DNA of 45,552 nucleotides from Euhalothece natronophila Z-M001. GTDB lineage: Bacteria; Cyanobacteriota; Cyanobacteriia; Cyanobacteriales; Rubidibacteraceae. The translations under genes and the position numbers were made by a program. Position 1 is the first letter of the stretch. The number at the start of each line of letters is the position of its first letter. This document shows, one piece after another, positions 34,789 to 45,552 of the stretch. Location of the stretch: positions 1 through 45,552 of the forward strand of contig NZ_CP042328.1 in NCBI RefSeq assembly GCF_007904085.1, given 5' to 3'. The notes beneath the pieces are model-generated. The model saw nothing but the letters and a program-made list of their open reading frames with translations, had not been told where the DNA came from and searched no databases.

Positions 34789-35729
34789 ATTTACATTTTT
34801 TATCTTATTTAAATCACATTTGTTATTTACATAGTTATTTACTTTTTATATCAATCACAATTTTATTATGACTTTTTTTTCAGGATTCTCTTTTTGCTTG
34901 CCTATCTCTTCTCTTCCCCCCCATGCCTCCTCTTTTTTCTACTTGATCCCGCAAGCAAGGCAAAAAGTATGACAACAAAAAGGGGGGAATTTTTAAAGTT
35001 CAACGCGATCGCGCCCCACCTTAAAAAAATATAAAAGGGATGGTAATCATAAAACTATAATTTCGCATAATAATGGCTATAAACCAGTCATGGCAAGAGA
35101 TATAGCAGTTATACCCCCTTATAACTAGATTAAATTTATAATATCACTAAATTCAAGCTAACTAAATCACTAAAAAAATATATCTCAAGCATTTTAATAA
35201 GCAGTTTATATTACATAATTATAGGTATTAACATCGAATAAAAAGGGAGAAGTGAAGGCAAAATAGCAAGTAGTCAGACTCAGGAAGAGGAAAAAACGAT
35301 CACATTACCAAAGTAAACGTCTATGGAGTAAAATTTTACTATAATTTAAACTCTATATATAAACGATCAAAATTTAATAATCACGAAATATAATATCAAT
35401 CAAACAAATCAGAAATGGGAGAACGTTTTCAATATCACTTTCAGTATCTTCCAAAAGCTAGTGAGTTTTACACAAAAATGAAAGATTGGTAATCATCCCT
35501 ATATTGCTTTAGGATTAACATAACAACATCATCAAACTGATCTTTGATTGAATCTTCAATAGCGATTTGAATTTAATCAATATAACGAAAGTAAAGACAA
35601 TTAAATAGTTATCAATTAATTTGGAAACTTTATGCTTTGGTAAGTTAAAATGAATTTTGTCTCCTTAATTTTTTCTTTGCTTGGTGTAATAAGGGTAATC
35701 TATCCACTTTCCTTTTGGTTTATATTAGA

Positions 35730-35767
35730 GAACGCCCTAAACGGCGGGGCTTTAGACCCGTGATTTT
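35730..35767. other. IS200/IS605-like end hairpin, possible relic
   Basis: The stretch has overlapping inverted repeats: CGCC-CTAAA-CGGCG, and CTAAA...TTTAG around a GC-rich core, then GACCCGTGATTTTT. GC-rich subterminal hairpins of this kind are seen at ends of IS200/IS605 elements common in cyanobacteria. No tnpA or tnpB gene is nearby, so at most this is a solo end or a small non-autonomous relic. Confidence 0.3.
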
Positions 35768-36197
35768 TGGTAATCATTACTTCCTTAATATGAAGTTTTG
35801 TAACCATTTGACCCTCAGTAATTCCTAAGTGACCCAAAAGTTGCCAAATCTCTCATCAAAACAGTATTTTAACTGATTTACATTCTAATCATTAATATTT
35901 TCGTTCTATCACTTAAAATCCCCTCATACAGAAAATCAGAAAAAAACATCTTTCTAGGGCTTTTCAGTAACTCATTTGATCAAAAAAGATTTTCTCACAA
36001 AATTAGAGTGAAAGTCTTGTAACCCTCTCTTCACAATCAGTTCAGGATTTTTAGACTCTCTACACAAACTTAAAAACTGTTCGCTAATAGCAATCACAAT
36101 TACACTCCCCTCTAAGGCATAGATTTAATTGAATTTGCTATTTTAGTTATTAGTTTTCCCCCTGATCTTCATTTACCTTGTAGTAGGAGTTAAGTCA

Positions 36198-39100
36198 ATG
36201 TCTGATCCTGCGAATTTAGAATTTTCCTTTGACCCTCTTTTTAACACTTGGCAAGAATTTCTCACGGAAGCCGCAACCAGTGGACGTTTAATTAGTGCCG
36301 CCCAAGACGCACTACTCTTAGACGACACTCCCGACTCACTAGAAACATTAGTCAGTCAGTGGCAAGAAGGAGACTTTTCCCAACTGCCAGAAATTGAGGT
36401 GTTATCTGATTCTAATATATCAGGAGCGGCGGGAGCGTATGCTCGCAGTAATGAAACGATTTACCTGAATGAGGATTGGTTAGCTTCAGCGAGTGAAGAT
36501 AGAGTAATGGCAGTGCTAACAGAGGAGTTAGGACATCATCTGGATAACGTGGTGAATGAAGAGAATACCCCAGGGGATGAGGGAGCAATTTTCTCTGCTT
36601 TGGCATTGGGAGAAGAGTTAACGGAGACGGAATTAGAGACGCTACGGGAAACGGATGATCAGGGGACGATTGAAGTAGAGGGGGAAGAAATTGTTGTCGA
36701 ACAGTCGGATGATTCTGTAAGTAATTCAGTGGTCACTTGGGGAGCTTCTGTCAGTGGTGGCGACCTCACTGGTGAAGAGGACGACAGAGCAACGGGAGTG
36801 CCAGGAGGAGAATTAAATAATGTCCAAGATATCATTCCTACTCAGGAAAGTAATGCCTTTGCCGCACTGAAAAAGGATGGCTCAGTGGTCACTTGGGGAC
36901 ATGCTACTTGGGGTGGGGACTCTTCTAACCCAACAGGAGGAGAATTAAACAATGTTCAGGATATCTTTTCTACTCAAAGTGCTTTTGCAGCACTGAAAGA
37001 AGATAACTCAGTTGTTACTTGGGGAAGTGCTGGCAGCGGTGGCGACCTCACTAGTGAAGAAGACGACAGGCCTATAGGAGTGCCGGGAGGAGAATTAGAT
37101 AATGTCCAAGACATCTTTTCTAATAGTCGTGGGGCTTTTGCTGCGCTGAAGAAAGATGGCTCGGTTGTGGCTTGGGGAAATCCTAGCAGTGGTGGAGATG
37201 TCACTGGTGAAGAAGACGAATTTGATCGTGCAACAGGAGTCACAGGAGGAGAATTAAACAATGTCCAAGAGATCTTTTCTGCTAGTGGTCTGTTCGTTGG
37301 TGGAGCTTTTGCGGCGCTAAAAGAAGATGGCTCAGTGGTCGCTTGGGGACACCGTAGGGGTGGCGGTGACCTCACTGGTGAAGACCAAGGCTCCCTTCAT
37401 GAGCATGACAGAGCAACGGGAGTGCCCGGAGAAGAATTAAACAATGTCCAAGAAATTTTTTCTACTAGCAATGCCTTTGCTGCCCTGAAAGAAGATAGCT
37501 CAGTGGTTACTTGGGGACACTCTCGCTATGGTGGCAACTCCTCTGAGGCAATAGGAGGAGAATTAAACAATGTTCAAGAGATATTTTCTACTGAGGGCGC
37601 TTTTGCCGCCTTGAAACAAGATGGCTCAGTTGTCACTTGGGGAGACTCTTGGCTAGGTGGCGATCTGAGTGAGGAACGTGAGGAGGTTACTGGTGTCCCT
37701 GATGGGGAATTAAATAATGTTCAAGATATCTTTTCTACTCGTAAAGCTTTTGCAGCTCTGAAGGAAGATGGCTCAGTTGTCACTTGGGGAGATTCTAGGA
37801 GGGGTGGAGATCTCATTGGCAACGAAGATGTCTACCCTCCTGCTATAGGAGTACCAGGAGGAGAATTAAATAATGTTCAAGAGATATTTTCTACTTATGA
37901 AGCCTTTGCCGCCTTAAAAGAAGATGGCTCAGTGGTCGCTTGGGGAGATGCTAGCAGGGGGGGAGACCTCACTGGTGAAGAGGCTGACAGAGCTATAGGA
38001 GTACCAGGAGGAGAATTAAATAATGTTCAAGAGATATTTTCCAATCAGAGAGCCTTTGCAGCGCTAAAAGAAGATGGCTCGGTGGTTGCTTGGGGACACC
38101 GTTCTGGTGGCGCCGACCTTACTGGTGAAGATGGTGGTTCTGGCCTCCCTGATGGAGAATTAAATAATCCTCAAAATATTTACCCTGGTGGTAATGCCTT
38201 TGCCGCCATTGTTGACGATGACCCCACCGCTCCCGAAGTCATCTCTAAAGACCCTTTTTCTATTGATCTTGACACCGTAGCAGTGGGAGACACCCTCTTC
38301 ACTGTAGAAGCCAACCCAGAAGACAGTGAAGAAGACGACCTTGAATTTTCCATAGCCGATGACATCCCCGAACTTAGCATCGACCCCAACAGTGGCGAAG
38401 TCAGCCTCGAAGAAAAAGAAACAGTAGAAGAGGGCGACAGCTTTGACTTCGAGATCATTGTTGAAGAGCAACAAACAGGAATCACCAGTGAACCAGAAGA
38501 ATTTTCAGTCGAGTTTACTGGATCATCACTTCCTAACCTAACTCCTTATCAACCAGACGGCTGGGATGATGAAATTGTTATTACTAATCAATTTGGAAGC
38601 AGGGAAAATACTCGTTTCTTACATGAACAAAATAATGACAATATCTATGCTAACTTTGCTTATCGTAATGAAGGAGCACCAATAGGCGCTGATAGCCACA
38701 ACACAAGACTGCTTTTAATGGGTGATGGGCAAAGTAAGGTTGTCTTTGAAGAGGAAATTGCTTTTTCTCCTGTAGATGGATTTTATGCCTTTGAAGACAT
38801 TAATTTAGGCTCTCTTGAGCCAGGTGAAGAATATAGCTTAGAGTTACAGATTGATTACGAGGATAATATTGAAGAAAGCGATACCAATAATAATATTCTT
38901 GAAAAAGAGTTCGAGGTACATGAAGTCGAATCCACTGGAAATGCTGCCTTTGATCTCATTGACTTAGACGTTCTACGCAGCGATCCTTTTTACTCAAACT
39001 TAGACGGTAGCAACTCAACTGCTGCAGTTATTGATAGTGGCTTAGATGGTTCACATCCTTACTTAGAAGATAACTTTGTAGGATTTAAAGATTTTGTTGA

Positions 39101-42100
39101 GAACACCTCGTTTACAGATAATCCAAGGGATAGCTATGATGCTACCGGACACGGAACCCATGTTGCAGGAACCGTTGGCTCTAGCGAGGATGACATTGGA
39201 GTAGCACCAGGGGGGAGCCTTTTAGGACTGGGAGTTGAGGAGGACGAGGATCCTAATTTTCAAGCCCTAGAAGAAGCCCTTAAATGGGTAAAGGATAATC
39301 ACGAGGAGTATGGCATTGATGTAGTGAATATGTCTTTGGTGTTTGGGGGATTTTTTCAAACCCCTGAGCCGTGGGAACTGGGGCAGAAGTTAGAAAACAA
39401 TAACATTACTCTAGTTGGAGCTGCAGGGAATGAGTATGCTGACCATCAAGAACAAGGAGTACGATTCCCTGCTATCGATTCTACCTTAAATGTAGGTTCT
39501 GTTTTTAAGCAAGATGAAGGGAGCTACGGACCAAGAGGCAGAGGGGCTGCTTACCATGATAATACTAAAGCCGATCTCGTTAGCGCATTTAGTAATCGTC
39601 TTCATCAGGGGGATTCCACTGATACAACCTTATTTGCCCCTGGTGCAACGATTAACAGTACAGAGCCAACCTCTTGGTTGCGACTTTCATCATCCCCTAC
39701 AGGTGAGAGAGCTGGAACCAGTATGGCGGCTCCTCACGTCAGTGGTCTAGTTAGCTTAATGCAGGATGTAGCAAGAATGACAGGGGGGACTACTCTAGAC
39801 CCTGATACCATTGCTAAGATTCTTCACAACACTGCTGATACCATAACCGATGATGGAAGTCCTGCTTCATACTCTAATTTTCTGCTTGGAAGTAAAAACC
39901 TTTTACCAGTAACAGGAGAAGAATTTCCTCGCATCAATGCCTATAACGCTATTGAGGGAGTTCGAGAACATATATCTGAAAACACTGTTGATCGAGACTT
40001 CCCAGATACTCCAGACGCACTTCTTCCAAACACCATCAATTATGGTGGAACCTTTGCAGGAGCCACTTTTGCCTCTTCACTAGATGGTTTAAGCACAGCA
40101 ACTCATAGCAATCGCCTCGGAGAAGAAGGAACAGAAGGAGAAATTAACGACACTGAAGTCAGTATGTACGAATTCAAGGTGGAATCGGACGGGATTACCA
40201 CCATTGAACTCAGTTCAGTTCCAGAAGAAGAAGACATGGATACCTATCTGCGTCTCTTCAATGAAGATGGAGAAGAAATTGCTGTTGATGACAACAGTGG
40301 TGAAGGAAACTACTCCCAACTTGAACTCGAACTTGACCCTGGCACTTATTATGCAGGAGTAAGTGGCGCTGGCAATGAAGACTATGATCCCAACCTCGCT
40401 AATAGTGGAACTGAAGGTGATACTGGCGCTTATAGCATTTCCTTTAACTTAGAAAATGAAGACCCCACAGGGACTTTATCAGGAGCCAATGATGTCTCTT
40501 TAGGGAATTATCAGAATCCCTTTGTCTTTAATGGCGTTTTAGGCACAGATGGAGAAGAGGAAATTCCTGTCACCTTATCAGACGTGGACTTATTTCGAGT
40601 CACAGCCCCTGATGACGGTGAACTTCTAGCCAATATCAACACCCCCTACGAAGATAACCCAGCAGAAACTTACCTACGAGTGTTTGATGAAGATGGTAAC
40701 GAACTTTATGCCAATGAAAATGGAGTCTTTGAAAACGAAGTTCTGTCCGAACAAAACGAAACTCTAGACAGCGAAGAAGGATTAGTTTATCGTAATGACA
40801 CCTTTGTTGGACATGAAACTGATAGCTTTATTTCTGCCCAGGTCGAAGGTGGCGAAGTTTACTATGTTGGCGTATCTGAACCCGATAACAACGACTATGA
40901 TGCCGAAACCTTAGATGACCGCCCTGATCCCATTCAAGAGGATGTTCTTTATGACTTAAGCGTTCAATTTGTTAACGACGACCTCAACGGCAGTATTATC
41001 CAAGCCACTGACCCCATTTCCCTTCCCATTGAAGATGAAACCCGATACATTGGCCAAGACTTTAACGAAGAAGGGGAATTAATTGAAGTTGGCGACAAGG
41101 ATGTTGACCTAGAGAAAATTAACCTTGATGAACCAGGGGTTTTATCAGTAGAAGCCACCTCCTCTGACTCAGATCCAGTAGAACTGGTTTCCCAAGTTTT
41201 TGATGAAGAGGGAAATGCGATTGCAAGAGATGTTCAACCCGGTGATACTCGCCAGCTATTAGAACTTGAACCCGACACCGACTATTATGTTGCCATCTCA
41301 GGATGGGGCAATAGTGAGTTTGATCCTTATCAACTAGGAAGTGGCACTAGCGGCGACACGGGAGAATATAATCTGAATCTCGACTTTCTTGATCAACAAG
41401 AAGTCATTAACGACCTGAGAAATCACACCATTGACTCAGAAGCCGTAGAAACCATTACCGAAGATGAGCCTCAAATTGGTCGTATTGGGATTGATAATGA
41501 CCTACGAGTTGGGGCGGAAGATGTTGACCTCCATCGCTTAGTTCCCGAAGCCGATAAAGACTTTGTCATTGAAGCAGAAGGGGTTGACTTAGGGCCAGGG
41601 GGGGCTATCACCATTTTTACGGCTATTTAATGCCGATGGAGAAGAAATTGACTATAGTGGCAACCCCAGTATTGAAACCTCACTCCAAGAAGGGGAAGAG
41701 TATTATATTGGAGTCAACGGAGCCAGTGAAAATGCGCGAGATTACGACCCCGTAACCGGAGACAACCCAGCAGAAGGTAGCACTGGTGAGTATCGCTTAT
41801 CAGTGATGGGAAATGAACCTCCAGAAATTACGCCTGAAGAAGACGCATTTTCTATCCTTGAAACCGTCACTGATGGCACAGAAGTCTTTACCGTAGAAGC
41901 TACTGACCCCGATGGGGATAACGAAGCCATTACCTATAGCTTCACTGAAGATTATCCCTTTGCCATTGATGATGGTGTGGTTACAGTGGCAGATAGTGAA
42001 GAGTTAGAAGCCGATGACAGCTTTGAGTTAGAAGTAGAAGCCACTGATGAACTCGGCGCTAGCAGTACCGAAACCTTTACCGTAGAAATTGACCCCAACC

Positions 42101-44725
42101 TTCCCCCGAATTCGATGAAGATGAATATAGCTTTACTATTGCTGAATTAGGGAATGCTGAAAACGGCGATGAAGTGGGAACCATTGCCGTCAGTGACCCC
42201 GAAGGAGATAACTTTACTCTTAGCCTACCCGAAGATGTAAGTGAGTTTGCTATTGATGACGATGGAACATTTACCATTGCTTCTGTAGAAGAATTAGAAC
42301 TCGGGGAATTCGACTACACAGTGGAAGCCGAGGATGAATTCGGAAACAGCAGTGAAGCTGATGTCACCATCAACATTGATAGCCCCCCACCAGAAATCAC
42401 CCCTGAAGACGAAGCCTTTTCTATACTTGAAACCGTCACTGATGGTACAGAAGTCTTTACCGTAGAAGCCATTGACCCCGATGGGGATAACGAAGCCATT
42501 AGCTATAGCTTCACTGAGGACTATCCCTTTGCCATTGATGAGGATGGTGTAGTTACAGTAAAAGATAGTGAAGCGTTAGAAGGAGAAGAGAGTTTTGAAT
42601 TAGAAGTGGTAGCCACAAGTGAATTGGGAGTGGAGAGTGACCCCGTTAGCTTTGACGTGGAAATTGAAGAAGATGAACCTGATGAGCCAATTGATGAAGA
42701 GTTTGAGCAGGAACAAGATAGATTAGCGGAGGAACTTAATAATTCTTTCGATGACCCCGACGATCTTGTTGATAACTTCTTAAGACTTCTAATGACCTCA
42801 TTGAAAGAGTGACGAAGACTTTCCTATCAATACTTTCTTTACCGCCGTTGACGATTTCTTGATTTTTGGCTTTGATAATGCTGAGATTTTAGAGGACTTT
42901 TTGGCTGACGTTAATCACTTTATTGAAAGTGATGACGATTTAAGTGATTTTAATTTCAGAGATATCACTGATGAGTTAATTATTAACAGCAATTTAATTG
43001 ACGAGCAGAGAAGTGAGGTTAAAAACACTCTTAATGAAACCTTTCCCTCTTTAGAAGAGGACTTCGATAACATTTTGATCAAATTTTGAGTTTGGTGATC
43101 CCTTTACTTTAGAGAGATTATTTGTTGCTGTTGAAGAGATTATTTCAGCTTTTGAGGATGCTTCCCTTCTTGAAAACTTCTTTGATCATTCTGAGGAAAT
43201 TATCGAAGCAGTTGATGAAAATGAATCTGTCCTTTTAGATAGATTCTTGTCTACTGTGGGACAACTTAGTATAACCAATCAGTCTTCTCTTCTTGAAGAC
43301 TTTATAGAAACTTCTAGTCAAGTCTCTCAAAAAATTGAAGAGACTGAGATTTTGCGTATCTTCTTCTTTACTGCAGAAGAACTTAGCTTAACTATTGGTG
43401 ATGAGCCTAATAGTAGTGGAGAAGAACTTAGCTTGACTACTGATGATGCTCCTAATAGTTTAGAAGATTTCTTACAAAGTGTTAATGAGATTATCGATAG
43501 TGAGATTTAGAAAAATTTTTCCTGAGTATTGAAGAAGTGATTGAAAATGATGAAGAGAACTTAATTGATTTGAACTTCAGTGATTTGGTTGAGGAGTTGA
43601 TGAGCGAAGAGCCTGACCCCGACCCAGAACCTGACCCCGAGCCTGACCCTGCACCTGATCCTGCACCTGACCCCGACCCTGAACCCGAACCCGACCCAGA
43701 ACCTGACCCCGACCCAGAACCTGAACCAGAAACCATCGAAGCAGGAGATGAGGGAGAAGAGCTTGAACCTTCTGCTCCTGATACTCCTACTGAATTCATT
43801 GCAGGTAGTGGCGATGATACAATGACCGGTAGCATAGCCCCTGATCTTTATGACTTAACCGCAGGAGGAGCAAATACCGTACAGGGGACAGTAGAACAAC
43901 TTGACAAGATACGGTTGTGGCTTGATACTGATGATCTCTTAAAGGTTATAGACGCTACCTTTAACCAAGAGAACCTAACAGTAACTCAAGGGTCAGCCAT
44001 CCTTGAAATTGACGCTAACGATGATGGGGAAACTGATTCCACTGTTACCTAGAAGGAGATTACTCGGATGGAGAATTTCTCACCGAACAAGTAGAAGGTG
44101 ATACTGAGATAGCTTTGAACCTGAGCCTGAACCCGAAGCAGATTTACCTGACATTCCCTTGCAGTCAACTCAGAATCTATCTTTAACGAATCACTCTACC
44201 TTGCTCAAAATCCAGATGTTCTGCAAGCAGTGGAAAATGATGATTTTGACTCAGGATTAGACCATTTTCAGCAATTTGGATTGGGAGAAAATCGAATCCC
44301 AACAGAAGTTTAGAAAACTTTGACCCGACTAGCTATCTTAGTGAAAACTCAGATGTGGCTGATGCAGTAGAAGATGAGATTTACAAAGTGCCCTTGACCA
44401 CTATCTCAATTATGGTTTCAAGAAGGACGAGAAGGAAGCAATCTTCCTTATGATGAAGCCTTCTACTTGAATGAGCATTCTGATGTTCTAGACGCGGTAG
44501 AAAATGATGATTCGGCTCAGGATTGAACATTTTGTCTTATTTGGTTTAGAAGAAAATCGAGCTTCCACACAAGAGTTACTAGAGTTTGATGCCGAAAGCT
44601 ACTTGGGAGCGAATTCAGATGTAGAACAAGCCGTGCAAGACGATGAGATGTCTAGCGCTCTAGAACACTGGATTAACTTTGGTATTGACGAAGGACGCGA
44701 TTGGGGAACTGAAACAACTATCTAG
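36198..44725 (+). pseudogene. Second copy of the giant subtilisin/RCC1 protein gene, broken by edge errors
   Basis: The first 1800 codons are the same as the intact copy at 4591-13134, including the RCC1-like repeats and the full protease domain. Frame is first lost at an extra G (seven instead of six, about 41599-41605), then at a shortened C-run near 42105, and at further single-base losses near 42777, 42811, 43074, 43507 and 43907 and many more after 44040. All lie toward the contig end. I treat the breaks as sequencing error; the gene should be annotated once, from the first copy. Confidence 0.85.
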
Positions 44726-45008
44726 CGGGACTTTAGGCGATCCTTCTGATCAAAAAATCCCTAAACTTCTCCACTGATCGAGCTTTTAGCGCGATCGCGC
44801 TTCGCCATTTGCCCTGATGATCAATGCAAAAGGCTTGACAAAACACGATCATATAAACAGAGTTACAGACTTGTTAACTTACAGACTTACAGAACATGGG
44901 AGTGAAACTGATCGCGATCGCGCTTCGGTAACTAAGCCACATCGCGCCCATAAAAATATAAACTCGAAGGCTTGATCCTCCAATCGCTGAATTTCTCCAT
45001 TTAATGAC
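44726..45008. other. Intergenic region (second copy)
   Basis: Matches 13135-13418, with HIP1 octamers near 44792 and 44912. Nothing new. Confidence 0.5.
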
Positions 45009-45552
45009 CTAAACTTTCTTTTCAATTTCCCAAGCTATTTCTCGTCCTATCTTTCCCGCTTTGGTGAAGATAAACGCCCCACGTTCCCATGTTGCTCCGT
45101 GTGGTTTAGAGCCAACTAACTCATAGACTTGTTGGGTTGTTAATAACCAACCTTTTTCGCAAGCCTCTTCTAATTCTCGCCAGTTTTGAAGGGGTGATCT
45201 AGCTGGTTGTAATTGATCTGCTAACAATCGGATCAAATCTTCCCAATTTGGTTGGTTTTCAGTTTCTTCTGTGTTTTCAATAAGGCTTGCTTCTTGATAA
45301 ACCAGTTCCTGGTTTTTAGATCGGGCAAGTCTATCGTGTCCACTGGTAGAGTCTAGTGAGTCCACCGCTAGACTGGAATCAAAATCTGCCATTTTCCCGC
45401 CCTGATTCGTAATCCAATGGTCTAGGGCATCTAGGAGTTTTAATTGCTGTTCTGTCACATAATAAACCCCTCTATTTTAGTGGGCTTAATCCCTAAATGC
45501 TTTCTACGATTGATTTCTGCTTGTTTCTTAATTCCGTAACGCTCTTTCAATT
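45009..45552 (-). CDS. MerR/HTH-like protein gene, second copy, cut by the window edge
   Basis: Matches 13419-13963 of the first copy. A missing C near 45470 breaks the frame upstream of the residues reading MTEQQLKLLDALDHW, and the true N-terminus lies past the end of the window. Use the first copy. Confidence 0.75.

Larger units (their letters stand above)
33944..36197. other. Long AT-rich gene-free region, candidate origin/centromere
   Basis: About 2.25 kb without a convincing gene, between the leftward RHH-like gene and the giant gene. It contains the TACCAT array (34000-34182), a small inverted repeat CTCCA/TGGAG near 34241, a possible short minus-strand frame (34480-34704), a terminator-like hairpin (34761), HIP1 octamers near 34719 and 35006, and an IS605-like hairpin (35730). 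The rest is AT-rich with nothing I can name. Its size on a compact plasmid suggests cis-acting functions such as replication origin, partition or promoter control of the giant gene. Confidence 0.6.
31570..45552. repeat. Second copy of the overlapping contig ends
   Basis: This copy is clean up to about 41600 and then degrades, with single-base losses becoming dense after 42100 and breaking the giant gene repeatedly. Base 45552 corresponds to base 13963. Since the window edges fall exactly at the ends of the repeat, the unit length is about 31.6 kb. Confidence 0.93.

Noticed and set aside
33944-36197. tRNA or rRNA genes in the long AT-rich region
   Set aside because: No cloverleaf-like arms, T-loop consensus or rRNA-like stretches were seen by eye on either strand.
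41599-44725. A truncated paralogue of the giant protein (1810 residues plus fragments)
   Set aside because: Breaks are single-base homopolymer changes near the contig end and the rest is identical to the intact first copy.
31570-45552. A genuine 14 kb tandem duplication on a chromosome or large plasmid
   Set aside because: The repeat boundaries match the window ends, no junction with other DNA is present, and the differences are edge-clustered homopolymer changes rather than substitutions.

Overview
This window looks like a cyanobacterial plasmid read about 1.44 times around. The octamer GCGATCGC (HIP1), a hallmark of cyanobacterial genomes, recurs in most parts of it. Several encoded families are typical of cyanobacteria: a CyRepA1-type replication protein, XisH/XisI and a Uma2-type nuclease. 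The giant secreted-type protein is strongly Asp/Glu-rich, which is compatible with a halotolerant unicellular cyanobacterium (Euhalothece/Dactylococcopsis-like), but the species is a guess.

The first 13,963 bases are repeated by 31570-45552, with the same gene order and intergenic DNA. Differences are almost all one-base homopolymer gains or losses, piled up at the two outer edges (about 1-4400 and 41600-45552). The simplest reading is one circular replicon of about 31.6 kb (start of the giant gene to its second start = 31,607 bp), assembled with overlapping, poorly polished ends. Broken genes near either edge are therefore probably assembly errors. The best reading uses 29175-36197 for the replication region and 4591-14027 for the giant gene and its neighbour.

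Layout of one turn: (a) 28.9-33.9 kb, replication and maintenance: a short coupled leader gene, the CyRepA1 primase/helicase-type initiator, a broken RusA-like resolvase, a winged-helix regulator, and a convergent gene that may be a ribbon-helix-helix protein. (b) 33.9-36.2 kb, AT-rich DNA without convincing genes, containing a helically phased array of TACCAT boxes (candidate centromere, operator or origin). (c) 4.6-13.1 kb, a 2847-residue surface or secreted protein with RCC1-like repeats, a subtilisin domain with an intact triad, PPC-like and cadherin-like modules and C-terminal repeats. (d) 13.4-14.9 kb, minus strand: a MerR/HTH-like protein and a compact tyrosine recombinase with TCTAGT repeats nearby. 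(e) 15.3-24.2 kb, a complete type I restriction-modification operon (hsdM, hsdS, hsdR) with xisH, xisI and a Uma2 nuclease inserted between M and S, and a YgjP-like metallopeptidase after R. (f) 24.4-25.8 kb, an unrecognised three-gene cassette ending in an HNH endonuclease, a candidate new defence module. (g) 26.0-27.7 kb, an IS630 element inserted directly in front of the ribosome-binding site of an hsp20 gene. (h) 27.7-28.9 kb, two small unknown genes and decayed DNA.

Taken together this is a small plasmid carrying its own replication and possible partition functions, a defence island and one very large surface-protein gene. No relaxase and no ParA ATPase are visible, so self-transfer is not supported and partition would have to be ParA-independent.
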